From contig NZ_CABVIY010000004.1 of assembly GCF_902498195.1 (NCBI RefSeq), forward strand, positions 310,001 to 374,000: a stretch of DNA of 64,000 nucleotides, read 5' to 3'. The position numbers and the translations under genes were made by a program. The notes beneath the pieces were generated by a model, which saw only the letters and a list, made by a program, of their open reading frames with translations, was not told the origin of the DNA and did no database searches. The stretch comes from Pseudomonas fluorescens. GTDB taxonomy: Bacteria; Pseudomonadota; Gammaproteobacteria; Pseudomonadales; Pseudomonadaceae. Shown in pieces: positions 50,377 to 59,484 of this stretch (positions are counted from its first letter, which is position 1; every line of letters starts with the position of its first letter).

Positions 50377-51867
50377 ATGAATACAACAAGGCACAGGTGG
50401 CTGGTGTTGGTCATTGTTTCAATGGCGTGTTTGTTAGTTGCCATTGACATGACGGTTCTCTATATCGCTTTACCTGCTTTAACCCGCGAGTTACAGGCCT
50501 CCAGCTCCGAAAAGCTCTGGATCGTGAACATGTATCCACTGGTCATCGCTGGATTACTGCTAGGGGCTGGCACTTTAGGCAATCGAATCGGGCATAAGCG
50601 CCTTTTTATCAGTGGCCTGTTCATCTTCGGCGTGGCGTCGTTACTGGCGGCGTTTTCTTCCTCTTCGCCCATGTTGATTTTTGCCCGCGCGCTGCTGGGC
50701 GTCGGGGCGGCCGCCATGATGCCCACGACACTGGCGATCATCAGTTCAACCTTCGAAGATCACAACGAACGATCGATCGCCGTTGCTATCTGGGCAGTTG
50801 TTGTTTCGGGCGGGGCGGCAGTTGGCCCGTTGATCGGTGGACTGTTACTTGAGTATTTCTGGTGGGGGGCGATGTTTGTGATCAACGTTCCAATCGTTTT
50901 GATCGCGTGCTGGCTCTCGGGAAGACTGATCAAAAATATCAAGAACGATTCGGCTCAACCCTGGGACCTGATCGCTTCACTTCAGATCATGGTGGCGTTA
51001 ATCAGTCTGGTGTTTGCGATCAATGAAATTGCCCGACAGGTACCTTCTTATGAAGCTGTCGCCGTGGCACTGGTGATCTGTATTTCCGTTGCCTTGCTGT
51101 TCGCTCGTCGCCAGCGTAGCGAAAGCCCACTGATCGATAGGCAGCTCTTTCGCAATCCCGTCTTTTGCTCTGCTTTTCTGGCCGGGTTGATGGGCGCCGG
51201 GTGCCTGGTGGCCATTAACCTGGTCCTCAGCCAGCGACTGCAACTGGTAGTGGGATTATCGCCTTTGCAGGCGGGGCTCTATTTCCTGCCGTTGTCATTA
51301 GGCGCCCTTGTTGGCGGCCCGTTGAGTGGCTGGTTCCTGCTGCGTTTCAAGAACGAAGGGTTGCTGGCCTTTGTACTGACCCTGTATGCGGCGGGTATCG
51401 CCATGTTCCTGTTGAGCTTCTCCTATCCCATTTTCCTGCAGATGGTTTGTCTCTTGCTGCTCGGTGTTTGTTTTGGCGCCTGCATGACCGCTGCGTCCCA
51501 TACCATGATGTCTGCAGCCGGGCCCGAGCGTGAGGGGATGGCTGCCTCTTTCGACGACCTCACCGTTCAACTGGGTGGAGCACTGGGAATTGCAATCATG
51601 GGCAGCTTGATGTCGATCGTTTACAGCCGCACATTGTCCATCCCTGAGGACACCTTGAATGCCGAGTCGGCCCGGGACGGCATCGACAGCGCGATATTGA
51701 TGGCCGAACAGTTTCCAGGGGCGGTTGGCGATTCACTGGTCATGAATGCACACCAGGCTTTTGAAAACTCTGTTTTTTCGGTGCTGGCGGCGGCGATTAT
51801 CGTGTTGCTGGTGATCGCGGCATGGGTCCGATTCAACGTCAGTCGCGCCATCAAGCCTGCGGTTTAG
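50377..51867 (+). CDS. 14-TM MFS efflux transporter (DHA2/SmvA-like)
   Basis: About 496 residues with fourteen predicted helices, a DHA2-family drug/cation exporter: IDMTVLYIALPALTREL (motif near helix 1), LGNRIGHKRLF (loop motif), AVVVSGGAAVGPLIGGLLLEY (antiporter motif C region). SmvA-type proteins export quaternary ammonium and dye compounds. GGGGATGAG is about 8 nt before ATG 50377; earlier in-frame starts exist. Composition is less GC-rich than most of the window, including the AT-rich upstream region, possibly acquired. Confidence 0.88.
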   Translation: MNTTRHRWLVLVIVSMACLLVAIDMTVLYIALPALTRELQASSSEKLWIVNMYPLVIAGLLLGAGTLGNRIGHKRLFISGLFIFGVASLLAAFSSSSPMLIFARALLGVGAAAMMPTTLAIISSTFEDHNERSIAVAIWAVVVSGGAAVGPLIGGLLLEYFWWGAMFVINVPIVLIACWLSGRLIKNIKNDSAQPWDLIASLQIMVALISLVFAINEIARQVPSYEAVAVALVICISVALLFARRQRSESPLIDRQLFRNPVFCSAFLAGLMGAGCLVAINLVLSQRLQLVVGLSPLQAGLYFLPLSLGALVGGPLSGWFLLRFKNEGLLAFVLTLYAAGIAMFLLSFSYPIFLQMVCLLLLGVCFGACMTAASHTMMSAAGPEREGMAASFDDLTVQLGGALGIAIMGSLMSIVYSRTLSIPEDTLNAESARDGIDSAILMAEQFPGAVGDSLVMNAHQAFENSVFSVLAAAIIVLLVIAAWVRFNVSRAIKPAV

Positions 51868-52031
51868 CGGATCTGGTTGGCCGTTTTGCGCACCGTAATG
51901 GCCGTGAAGCTCCCCCCGTGGCGGTTGTGTCGTCACCGAGTCCTGCCAAGATAGCCGTGAACTCATTGCAAGGAAGGTACGGGGCCTGGATGGACTCGCG
52001 TACCGAGCAGGCTCCCGGCGGGTGAAAGTGC

Positions 52032-53516
52032 ATGAATAGCCTTAGAGATTTACCCAGCGACACGGTGCTGCGCTTCGGTGCCTACAGCTTCCACCTGGGT
52101 CAGCGCCTGGTCCTTGAAGGCGATCAGCCGTTGCGTCTGGGCGGGCGGGCCCTGGATATTCTGCAGGTGCTGCTCGAACACGCGGGTTCGGTGGTCAGCA
52201 AGGCGGCACTCATCGCTCAGGTGTGGCCGCGCTCGGTGGTCGAGGAAATCAACCTGCGGGTGCACATTGCCGCGCTGCGCCGGGCCTTTCGTGACGGGCA
52301 GGACGGGCAGTGCTACATCGTCAATATTCCCCAGCGCGGCTACAGCTTTGTCGCGCCGGTGCATCAGGCATCGGAGCACACGCCGGTCCCCTTCGAAAAC
52401 CTGCACAAGCCCCAACACAACCTGCCAGCACGGTTGACGCCGGTCATCGGCCGCGATGCGGTGGTGGGCAACCTGGTGCGGCTGTTGCCGGTGCGGCGCT
52501 TTATGACACTGGTCGGCCCCTGCGGTATCGGCAAGACCACCGTGGCCCTGCGGGTCGCCGAATTGCTGTTGCAGCATTATCGCGACGGCGTGTGGCGGGT
52601 GGACCTGGCGATGATCGATGACCCGGCGCAGGTGGTCGATCACCTGACCCGGGCCCTGGCGCTGGACATCGGCACCACCCTGGAGGCGCTCGGCCAACGG
52701 CATGCGTTGCTGATCCTCGATAACGGCGAACACCTGCTGGAACGCTGCCGCACCCTGGTCGAAACGCTGCTGGCGTCGGCGCCACGCCTGTCGATTCTGG
52801 TCACCAGCCGCGAACCGCTGCTGGCCGTCGGCGAAACCCTGCTGCCGCTGCCACCGCTGGTGGTGCCGCCGACTTCGGCGTTGCGCAGTGTCGATGAAGT
52901 CATGGGGTATTCGGCGGTGCAGTTGTTCGTCAGCCGTGCCCGCGCCCGTCAGCAAGGATTTGCCTTGCGTGAACAGGACCTCAAGGCCGTGCGCGAAATC
53001 TGTCGGCGGCTCGATGGCTTGCCCCTGGCGATCGAACTGGCGGCGGCGCAGATCGATGCGCTTGCGCTGGTGGGCCTGCAGGCACAACTGGATAACTGCT
53101 TCCAGCTGCTGACCCAGGGTCGGCGCACTGCTGTCCCCCGGCACCAGACCCTCAAGGCGGCGCTGGACTGGAGTTATGAACGGCTGAGCCCGGTGGAGCA
53201 GACCGTGTTGCAGCGCCTGGCGGTGTTCAAGTCGGCGTTCACCCTGGACGCGGCGATGGGCGTGGTCAGTTGCGCCACGCTGTTGCCCGCCAGCCTGAGC
53301 AAAGTCCTGCAAAGCCTGGCGCTCAAGTCGCTGCTGTCGCAGGAACAAGCCAACGGCGTGAAACGCTACCGCTTCCTCAACACCACCCGCCGTTACGCGC
53401 TGGAAAAACTCGAACACAGCGGCGCCTTGCGCACTTTCGAAAGGCGCTACGCCGGTTACATCAGCCAGGCGCATCGGCCCTCAGAGCGGCAGGTGGTCCT
53501 GCAACTCGCCGAGTAG
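52032..53516 (+). CDS. Winged-helix/ATPase regulator, probably 3'-truncated
   Basis: 494 residues: an OmpR/PhoB-type winged-helix domain (about 8-105; LRLGGRALDILQVLLEHAGSVVSK, NLRVHIAALRRAF), then an NB-ARC-like ATPase with Walker A GPCGIGKTTVAL and Walker B HALLILDNGEHLL, and a short tail. The paralogue encoded convergently (53481-56285) continues for another ~440 residues of TPR-like repeats, which are missing here. The 3' end overlaps that paralogue by 36 bp, so a deletion at the junction may have removed the effector part. It may still bind DNA and nucleotides. Confidence 0.85.
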   Translation: MNSLRDLPSDTVLRFGAYSFHLGQRLVLEGDQPLRLGGRALDILQVLLEHAGSVVSKAALIAQVWPRSVVEEINLRVHIAALRRAFRDGQDGQCYIVNIPQRGYSFVAPVHQASEHTPVPFENLHKPQHNLPARLTPVIGRDAVVGNLVRLLPVRRFMTLVGPCGIGKTTVALRVAELLLQHYRDGVWRVDLAMIDDPAQVVDHLTRALALDIGTTLEALGQRHALLILDNGEHLLERCRTLVETLLASAPRLSILVTSREPLLAVGETLLPLPPLVVPPTSALRSVDEVMGYSAVQLFVSRARARQQGFALREQDLKAVREICRRLDGLPLAIELAAAQIDALALVGLQAQLDNCFQLLTQGRRTAVPRHQTLKAALDWSYERLSPVEQTVLQRLAVFKSAFTLDAAMGVVSCATLLPASLSKVLQSLALKSLLSQEQANGVKRYRFLNTTRRYALEKLEHSGALRTFERRYAGYISQAHRPSERQVVLQLAE

Positions 53517-56285
53517 GCGCTGCACGGCGACGAGGTCGGGCGTGGCATGCCCTTCGGTGAAGCGCTGGAAGATCGGCGTCAGCAGTTCGTGGGCTTGCAG
53601 GTAGCGACCCTGACGCTGCCAAAGTCGCGCCAGGGTCGTGGCACTGCGCAGTTCCCAGGCCAGTGCCCCCTGGGATCTGGCCACGTTGAGCGCCTTGAGC
53701 AGCACGGTTTCGGCGGTGCAATTTTTGACCGGGCAATCGGCCGCCAGCAGCGCATCGGCGCGGGCTCGCAGAATCTCCGCCGTGCTCCAGCCCGCCGCAC
53801 CGCTGTCGGCGCGCGCCAGCAGGTCGTCATCGACCAGCGCCGTGTCCAGGGTGACCATGATCTCCTTGATCAAGCCAATGCTCGAACGCCGCGATACCTG
53901 AGCATCCGCAGCGTCGATGACCTGCGCGTAGTGCCGGGCCCAGGTGTAGAACAGCAGTACCGAGTTTTTCTGTGCCTGTTCCAGCAGCAGGCGCAGCAGC
54001 TCGCGAGCGGTATGGGTATCGCCGTTGTAGTGGGCGATCGGGATACCCGCGAGCGCCAGGGTGTAGCAGATGGACGTGCCATGGTTGATCTGCAGGCCAA
54101 TGTCCAGGGCTTGTCGGGCGGTGCGCCAGGCCTGCTCCGGTTGACCCTGTATCCAGAGGACGCGCGCCAGGATGGTCAGGGCGGCGACGCTCTGGTCGTA
54201 CTGCACGCCAAAACCATGGGTGAAGCGATTGAGGTGGCCGCTGTGGGCCATGCGCTGGATCACTTCTTCGGCATTGATTCGCGCCCGTGACTGGTCGCCG
54301 GCAAAGTGCAGCGCCAGCACACGCAAGCGATGCATGCTCAGGGACAGCACCGGGTCGCCTCGCATGCCCAGCCGATCGAATTGCTGGCTTTGTTCCAGCG
54401 CCATCTGATATTTGCCGCAGAGGAGGTTGACCGCCAGATACCCGGAAACGGCGCGCAGTTCTCCCACCACGTCATTGCACTGCCTGGCCAGGGTCCGGGC
54501 GGTGACGAAAGCGCCGATGGCCTCGGCCGTTCCGCCCTGGGCGTGGTAGCAGGCGCTGCCGAGGGCGAGCTTCAGGGTCATTTTCAAATGCGGGCAGGGT
54601 TCGGCGGTGGCATCGAGCAGGGCCAGGGCCTTGCGCACATGACCGCCGTGCTCCCTGGGCAGCGACAGTTCCTGCCAAAGCGGCGCGGACGCCGCCGTCA
54701 AGCGGATCGCCAGCGTCTGCGGGCCCTGGGCATTCAATCCCCAATCGAGGGCCGCGCGGATGTCCTCCAGGCTGCGCGCATAACGCTCGATCCATAACGC
54801 GGTCGGCGTTTGCTCCCACTCGTTTTGTGCCTGTTGCATCAAGGCCAGGCAGCGCTCGGCATGGCGTTCCCGGGTGCCGGGCAATTCAGCGGCCTGGTCG
54901 AGTTTTTCCAGGGCATAGCAGCGGGTGGTGTCGAGCAAACGGTAGAACACTTCTTCGTCGCCGACGTCCACGCTGAGCAGGGATTTGGCCACCAGTTGCG
55001 TGATCGAGCCAAACACCTCGCGAGGTTCGATGTGTTCGCCGACGATCACCGCCGCGGCCGACGCCAGGGTGAAACCGCCGCGGAACACGCCGAGTCGGCG
55101 CAGGCAGGTCTGTTCGCAGGCACTGAGCAGTTCGAAGCTCCAGTCCAGCGTGGCGCGCAGGGTCTGGTGCCGGCCCATGTTCGTGTGGCTGCCGTGGGGG
55201 AGCAGGCGAAAACTGTCTTGCAGTTGCGCGAGCAAACCGCCGAGGCCGAGGCTGGCGACTTGTGCGGCGGCCAGTTCCAGGGCCAGTGGAATGCCGTCGA
55301 GGCGTCGGCAGATGTCGATCAACAGCGGTAACTCGGCATCGCTCAGTTCGAAGCTGTCGTGGCTGGTCGTGGCCCGCTCGACGAACAACTGCAATGCGGA
55401 AAAACTCAGGGCCTGGGCGCGGTCGAGCACGGCAATGGGCGGCGGGCAGTCCAGGGATTCGAGGCGCTGGACGAACTCGCCCTCGGCCCGCAGGCTCTCG
55501 CGGCTGGTGGCCAGGATATGCACCAGCGGCGCGCCACGCAGCAGGCTTTCACACAGCAGGGCGACGTGGTCGAGCAGGTGCTCGCAGTTATCGATGACCA
55601 GCAGCATCTGACGTTCGCGCAGGAACAGGGCGAGGCTGTTCAGCGGTTCGTCATCGTGCAGGGACAGGTCGAGCAACGCGGCCAGATGGCCGGTGATCAT
55701 CAAAGGGTCATTGATCGGCGCCAGGTCCAGCAGGCGAATACCGTCGCGATAGCGGCCGATCAGATGCTCGGCGACGCGCAGGGCCACGGTGGTCTTGCCG
55801 ATGCCGCCGGGGCCGACCAGGGTGATGAAGCGCTGGCGCGGCAGTTGGGTCACCAGGTGGTCGACCAGGGTCTGGCGACCGATCAAGCGGGTGCGGCGCA
55901 GGGGCAGGTTGTGCCCGATCGACTCAGCCGCATCGCGTGGCGGGCGTGGCTCGATGTGCTCCACGGCGTAGGGTGCGACGAAACTGTAGCCGCGCTGGGC
56001 CACGGTGATGATGTAGCGCTGGCCGGCCTGCCCGTCGCCGAGGGCCTTGCGCAGCGCCGCCATGTGCACCCGCAGGTTGATCTCTTCCACCACCGTGTCG
56101 GGCCAGACTCTGGCGATCAGCTGTTGTTTGCTGACCACGTTCCCGGCGTGCTCCAGCAGGATCAACAGAATGTCCATGGCCCGTCGGCCCAGGCGCAGGG
56201 GTTGGTCGGCCTCCAGCACCAGGCGTTGTCCGGGATAGATCCTGTAGGGGCCGAAATGCACAGCCTGTTCGAGGGAAAGGGTCAA
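53481..56285 (-). CDS. Winged-helix/NB-ARC ATPase/TPR transcriptional regulator
   Basis: 934 residues with three parts: PhoB-type winged helix (to about 105), ATPase (Walker A GPGGIGKTTVAL, Walker B LLVIDNCEHLL), and a C-terminal region of helical TPR-like repeats (for example ALALLDATAEPCPHL, ARQALDIGLQINHG). Signal-responsive regulators of this STAND-like type control adjacent metabolic or stress genes. Start codon TTG, with AGGAG 7 nt upstream, better than any nearby ATG. Divergent from the flavodoxin-catalase genes. Confidence 0.9.
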   Translation of the reverse strand: MTLSLEQAVHFGPYRIYPGQRLVLEADQPLRLGRRAMDILLILLEHAGNVVSKQQLIARVWPDTVVEEINLRVHMAALRKALGDGQAGQRYIITVAQRGYSFVAPYAVEHIEPRPPRDAAESIGHNLPLRRTRLIGRQTLVDHLVTQLPRQRFITLVGPGGIGKTTVALRVAEHLIGRYRDGIRLLDLAPINDPLMITGHLAALLDLSLHDDEPLNSLALFLRERQMLLVIDNCEHLLDHVALLCESLLRGAPLVHILATSRESLRAEGEFVQRLESLDCPPPIAVLDRAQALSFSALQLFVERATTSHDSFELSDAELPLLIDICRRLDGIPLALELAAAQVASLGLGGLLAQLQDSFRLLPHGSHTNMGRHQTLRATLDWSFELLSACEQTCLRRLGVFRGGFTLASAAAVIVGEHIEPREVFGSITQLVAKSLLSVDVGDEEVFYRLLDTTRCYALEKLDQAAELPGTRERHAERCLALMQQAQNEWEQTPTALWIERYARSLEDIRAALDWGLNAQGPQTLAIRLTAASAPLWQELSLPREHGGHVRKALALLDATAEPCPHLKMTLKLALGSACYHAQGGTAEAIGAFVTARTLARQCNDVVGELRAVSGYLAVNLLCGKYQMALEQSQQFDRLGMRGDPVLSLSMHRLRVLALHFAGDQSRARINAEEVIQRMAHSGHLNRFTHGFGVQYDQSVAALTILARVLWIQGQPEQAWRTARQALDIGLQINHGTSICYTLALAGIPIAHYNGDTHTARELLRLLLEQAQKNSVLLFYTWARHYAQVIDAADAQVSRRSSIGLIKEIMVTLDTALVDDDLLARADSGAAGWSTAEILRARADALLAADCPVKNCTAETVLLKALNVARSQGALAWELRSATTLARLWQRQGRYLQAHELLTPIFQRFTEGHATPDLVAVQRLLGELQDHLPL

Positions 56286-56475
56286 CGGGTCACTCCTGGC
56301 TGCATCCGTCTAATTCGCGGTTTTGGAGCATATTCCGCAGGTTTGTTCATCAGCGCAATCGGTGATCAGACGGACTGTCGGGTGTTCGCTTCGACCGCCG
56401 GTTGCCAGGTACGCAAGGCAGCTGCGTTTTTATTGGGCGCCGCAGCCGTGGCGGGGCGTGCGGGGCGTTATGGAA
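56286..56475. other. Intergenic stretch upstream of the regulator and flavodoxin genes
   Basis: No gene seen; it holds the divergent promoters of the large regulator (leftward) and of the flavodoxin gene (rightward). Confidence 0.5.
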
Positions 56476-56495
56476 AATTAACAACGTTTAACTCG
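56476..56495 (+). promoter_or_regulatory. 20-bp site shared with the araC promoter
   Basis: AATTAACAACGTTTAACTCG occurs here and, in the same orientation relative to the downstream gene, at 59402-59383 in front of the small AraC gene. An exact 20-base match is not expected by chance in a window this size. Probable binding site or shared promoter core for an AraC-controlled unit. Confidence 0.65.
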
Positions 56496-56521
56496 TCCAC
56501 CGTCTGCTCCACGCCCAAAAC

Positions 56522-56595
56522 TGTAGGCGCTGGCGAAGGCTGCGATCTTTTGAAGCGGCAAGATCAAAAGATCGCAGCCTTCGCCAGCGCCTACA
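56522..56595. repeat. Long inverted repeat, second palindrome family
   Basis: GTAGGCGCTGGCGAAGGCTG and its complement around GCGATCTTTTGA / TCAAAAGATCGC, close to the copy at 7381-7464. It lies between the 20-bp site and the flavodoxin start. Confidence 0.8.
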
Positions 56596-56624
56596 GGGAT
56601 TTGACACTTCACAAGGACACCGGG

Positions 56625-57200
56625 ATGAGCAACGTAGTGGTGGTTTATCACAGTGGCTACGGGCATACCCGCGTCATGGCCGAAGCCGTGGCCCAGGGGG
56701 TGGAGCGTCACCCGGGCAGCACCTGCCGGCTGATCGCGGTCGAGGAGGTGGCCGAACACTGGGACCACCTGCACCGTGCCGACGCCATCATCTTCGGCGC
56801 CCCGACCTACATGGGCAGCGCGTCGGCGGCCTTCAAGGGCTTCATGGAAGCCACGGCGGCGTTCTACCTGGCGCAACCGTGGCGCGACAAACTGGCGGCG
56901 GGTTTCACCAATTCCGGTTGCCTGTGCGGCGACAAGCTCAACACCCTGCTGCAGATGGCGGTGTTCGCTGCCCAGCATTCGATGCTCTGGGTCGGTCTCG
57001 ACCTGCTGCCGGCGCGCTCCGCCAGCGGGGTGTTCGACGGACAAATGAACCGGCTCGGCAGTTCCCTGGGCGCCATGGCCCAGTCGAATGTCGAACAGTC
57101 GCCCAACGACGCACCACCCGCCGAAGACCGCTGCACCGCGGCCCATCTGGGCGAGCGGGTGGCGCGGCTGGCCGAGCGGATGGGCCGCGCCGCCGATTGA
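56625..57200 (+). CDS. Flavodoxin-fold NAD(P)H:quinone oxidoreductase-like protein (WrbA-related)
   Basis: 191 residues. The FMN phosphate loop is near the start ([21 protein letters not shown]), and [21 protein letters not shown] is the flavin-ring loop of the WrbA/flavodoxin-2 group. It likely performs two-electron quinone reduction, limiting redox cycling. AAGGA precedes the ATG at 56625. The catalase gene follows 133 bp downstream, which fits an oxidative-stress unit. Confidence 0.87.
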   Translation: MSNVVVVYHSGYGHTRVMAEAVAQGVERHPGSTCRLIAVEEVAEHWDHLHRADAIIFGAPTYMGSASAAFKGFMEATAAFYLAQPWRDKLAAGFTNSGCLCGDKLNTLLQMAVFAAQHSMLWVGLDLLPARSASGVFDGQMNRLGSSLGAMAQSNVEQSPNDAPPAEDRCTAAHLGERVARLAERMGRAAD

Positions 57201-57333
57201 CCGGGATCAAGGCCGCGGGCATCGAGGCGGCAGGATCGGTGAAAGCTTCTACGCTGAATGTCTGCCCCGGTGCGGGCGTAGATCCGCGCCGGCTTTCGCT
57301 CCTGATGAGCAGCAGTCCATTGAGAATCCGTCC

Positions 57334-58776
57334 ATGAAAAAGCTGACCAACGCCACCGGCGCCCCGGTAGCCGATAACCTCAATATCCAGACCGCCGGCC
57401 CACGTGGCCCGGCGCTCCTGCAAGACATCTGGTTGCTGGAAAAACTCGCCCATTTCGACCGTGAACTGATCCCCGAACGCCGCATGCACGCCAAGGGGTC
57501 GGGCGCCTACGGCACCTTCACCGTGACCAATGACATTACTCGTTACACAAAAGCCGATATCTTCAGCTCGGTGGGCAAGCAGACACCGCTGTTCGTGCGT
57601 TTTTCCTCGGTGGCCGGCGAGCGCGGCGCTGCCGATGCCGAGCGCGATATCCGTGGTTTCGCGGTCAAGTTCTACACCGACGAAGGCAACTGGGACATCG
57701 TCGGCAACAACACCCCGGTGTTTTTCTTCCGCGACCCGCTGCGTTTTTCCGACCTCAACCACGTGGTCAAGCGCGACCCGCGCACGGGCCTGCGCAACGC
57801 CACCAGCAACTGGGATTTCTGGACCCTGCTGCCCGAGGCGCTGCACCAGGTGACGATCGTCATGAGCGATCGCGGCATTCCCACCAGCTTCCGCCACATG
57901 CACGGTTTCGGCAGCCACACCTTCAGCCTGATCGACCGCGACAACCAGCGGGTGTGGGTGAAGTTTCACTTTGTCTGCCAGCAAGGCATCGATAACCTGT
58001 CGGATGCCGAGGCGGCCGAAGTGGTCGGCAAGGACCGCGAAAGCAACCTGCGGGATTTGTACGAGACCATCGAGGCGGGCCATTTTCCGCGCTGGAAACT
58101 GTGCATCCAGGTGATGACACCGGAACAGGCCAACACCTATCGGCACAACCCGTTCGACCTGACCAAGGTCTGGCCGCATGGCGAGTTTCCGCTGATCGAG
58201 GTCGGCACCATGGAGCTCAACCGCAACGCCGAAAACCACTTCGCCGAAATCGAACAGGCGGCGTTTTCCCCGGCCAACGTGGTGCCTGGCGTCAGCTTCT
58301 CGCCGGATCGCATGCTCCAGGCGCGGCTGTTTTCCTACGGCGATGCCCAGCGCTATCGCCTCGGGGTCAACTTCAACCACATCCCGGTCAACGCCCCGCG
58401 CTGCCCGCATCACAGCTACCACCGCGACGGCGCCATGCGCACTGACGGCAACCTGGGCGGCACCGCCAGTTATTTCCCGAACAGCGTGGGGGAGTGGGAG
58501 GATTCCAAGGAATTGTCCGAGCCGCCGCTGCCGCTGGAAGGCTTTGCCCAGCACTATGATCACCGGCTTGAAGAAGACCACTACGAGCAGCCGGGCAACC
58601 TGTTCCGCCTGCTCGACCCGGCACGCCAGCAGCTGTTGTTCGACAACACGGCGCGGGCCATGAACGGTGTTCCGCAATTGATCTGCCAGCGGCATATCGA
58701 CAACTGCACCAAGGCTGATCCGGCCTATGGACGTGGTGTGGCCGAAGCATTGGAGCGGCTGGTTCCGTTGGGCTAA
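57334..58776 (+). CDS. Monofunctional haem catalase (small-subunit clade)
   Basis: 480 residues, the length of clade III catalases. Catalytic His52 ([15 protein letters not shown]), Asn125 ([12 protein letters not shown]) and the haem-ligand tyrosine ([14 protein letters not shown]) are visible. It dismutates hydrogen peroxide. The flavodoxin-like gene precedes it and a REP pair follows. The ribosome-binding site is weak (GAGAATCC), suggesting upregulation depends on transcription or coupling. Confidence 0.95.
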   Translation: MKKLTNATGAPVADNLNIQTAGPRGPALLQDIWLLEKLAHFDRELIPERRMHAKGSGAYGTFTVTNDITRYTKADIFSSVGKQTPLFVRFSSVAGERGAADAERDIRGFAVKFYTDEGNWDIVGNNTPVFFFRDPLRFSDLNHVVKRDPRTGLRNATSNWDFWTLLPEALHQVTIVMSDRGIPTSFRHMHGFGSHTFSLIDRDNQRVWVKFHFVCQQGIDNLSDAEAAEVVGKDRESNLRDLYETIEAGHFPRWKLCIQVMTPEQANTYRHNPFDLTKVWPHGEFPLIEVGTMELNRNAENHFAEIEQAAFSPANVVPGVSFSPDRMLQARLFSYGDAQRYRLGVNFNHIPVNAPRCPHHSYHRDGAMRTDGNLGGTASYFPNSVGEWEDSKELSEPPLPLEGFAQHYDHRLEEDHYEQPGNLFRLLDPARQQLLFDNTARAMNGVPQLICQRHIDNCTKADPAYGRGVAEALERLVPLG

Positions 58777-58804
58777 TACAAATCCACAGGACATCATGAT
58801 CCCC

Positions 58805-58893
58805 TGTGGGAGCGAGCCTGCTCGCGAAGAGGCCGGCACATTCAACACCGATGTTGCCCGCCAGTCCGCCTTCGCGAGCAGGCTCGCTCACAG
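58805..58893. repeat. REP pair (inverted)
   Basis: Inverted cores between the convergent catalase and AraC genes; the right arm is shortened (GGCTCGCTCACAG). Confidence 0.88.
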
Positions 58894-58912
58894 GAGGGAT
58901 TTTTTGTCCGGC

Positions 58913-59329
58913 CTACCGGGTTGCGTGGCTTATTGCACGCACCGTCCGGCAACGCCACGCAAACGGGTTGATGCCTTCACTGCGGGTGAACATGTGGCAG
59001 AAATGTGCCTGGTCGCAGAAGCCGCATTCCAGGCTGATCTGCGTGAGGCTCAGGTCCGTGTGCTGGATCAACAGCTTGGCTCGATTGATGCGTTGTTCGC
59101 GGATCCATTCCTGGGGCGAGAGGCCGGTGCTGCATTTGAAAGCGCGGGAAAAATGACTGCGCGACAACGAACAGGCGTTGGCCAGCTCGGTCACTTCCAG
59201 GGTTTCGCCAAGGCGTTCGAGGATCAGTTGTTTCACTAACCGTTCGCGTTGCGGGCTGAGGCCACCGGCGTTTTTCTTTGGCGTTGGCGTGACTGTCGCG
59301 CGGGCGGCGTTTTGCTGTGAGTAAGCCAT
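58913..59329 (-). CDS. Short AraC-family regulator (DNA-binding domain only)
   Basis: 138 residues, essentially just the AraC double HTH (LANACSLSRSHFSRAFKCSTG; LTQISLECGFCDQAHFCHMF) with a 25-residue N-terminal tail and no ligand domain, like SoxS/MarA-type small activators. Its own promoter carries the exact 20-bp site also found before the flavodoxin gene, so it probably activates that unit and itself. It lies between the catalase and the divergent LysR gene. Confidence 0.9.
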   Translation of the reverse strand: MAYSQQNAARATVTPTPKKNAGGLSPQRERLVKQLILERLGETLEVTELANACSLSRSHFSRAFKCSTGLSPQEWIREQRINRAKLLIQHTDLSLTQISLECGFCDQAHFCHMFTRSEGINPFAWRCRTVRAISHATR

Positions 59330-59382
59330 GGCGAATGTCCGTGTCGGTAGGCTTCATTCTTGAACCCGAGGGCTCTGGCTTG

Positions 59383-59402
59383 CGAGTTAAACGTTGTTAA
59401 TT
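59383..59402 (-). promoter_or_regulatory. 20-bp site shared with the flavodoxin promoter
   Basis: On the minus strand this reads AATTAACAACGTTTAACTCG, identical to 56476-56495. It lies 54-73 nt before the araC start and also faces the divergent LysR gene. Confidence 0.65.
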
Positions 59403-59484
59403 CCTTGTTGATTTCGGGCAGTCCCGGGCAAATTCAGACACAATCACTGCCTCGCGCCTGGCTGAACACAAGGAACCCGTGCCT

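Noticed and set aside
55359..56624. Upstream extension of the flavodoxin frame
   Set aside because: It is antisense to the 934-aa regulator and its composition is typical of shadow frames; the ATG at 56625 has a good AAGGA.
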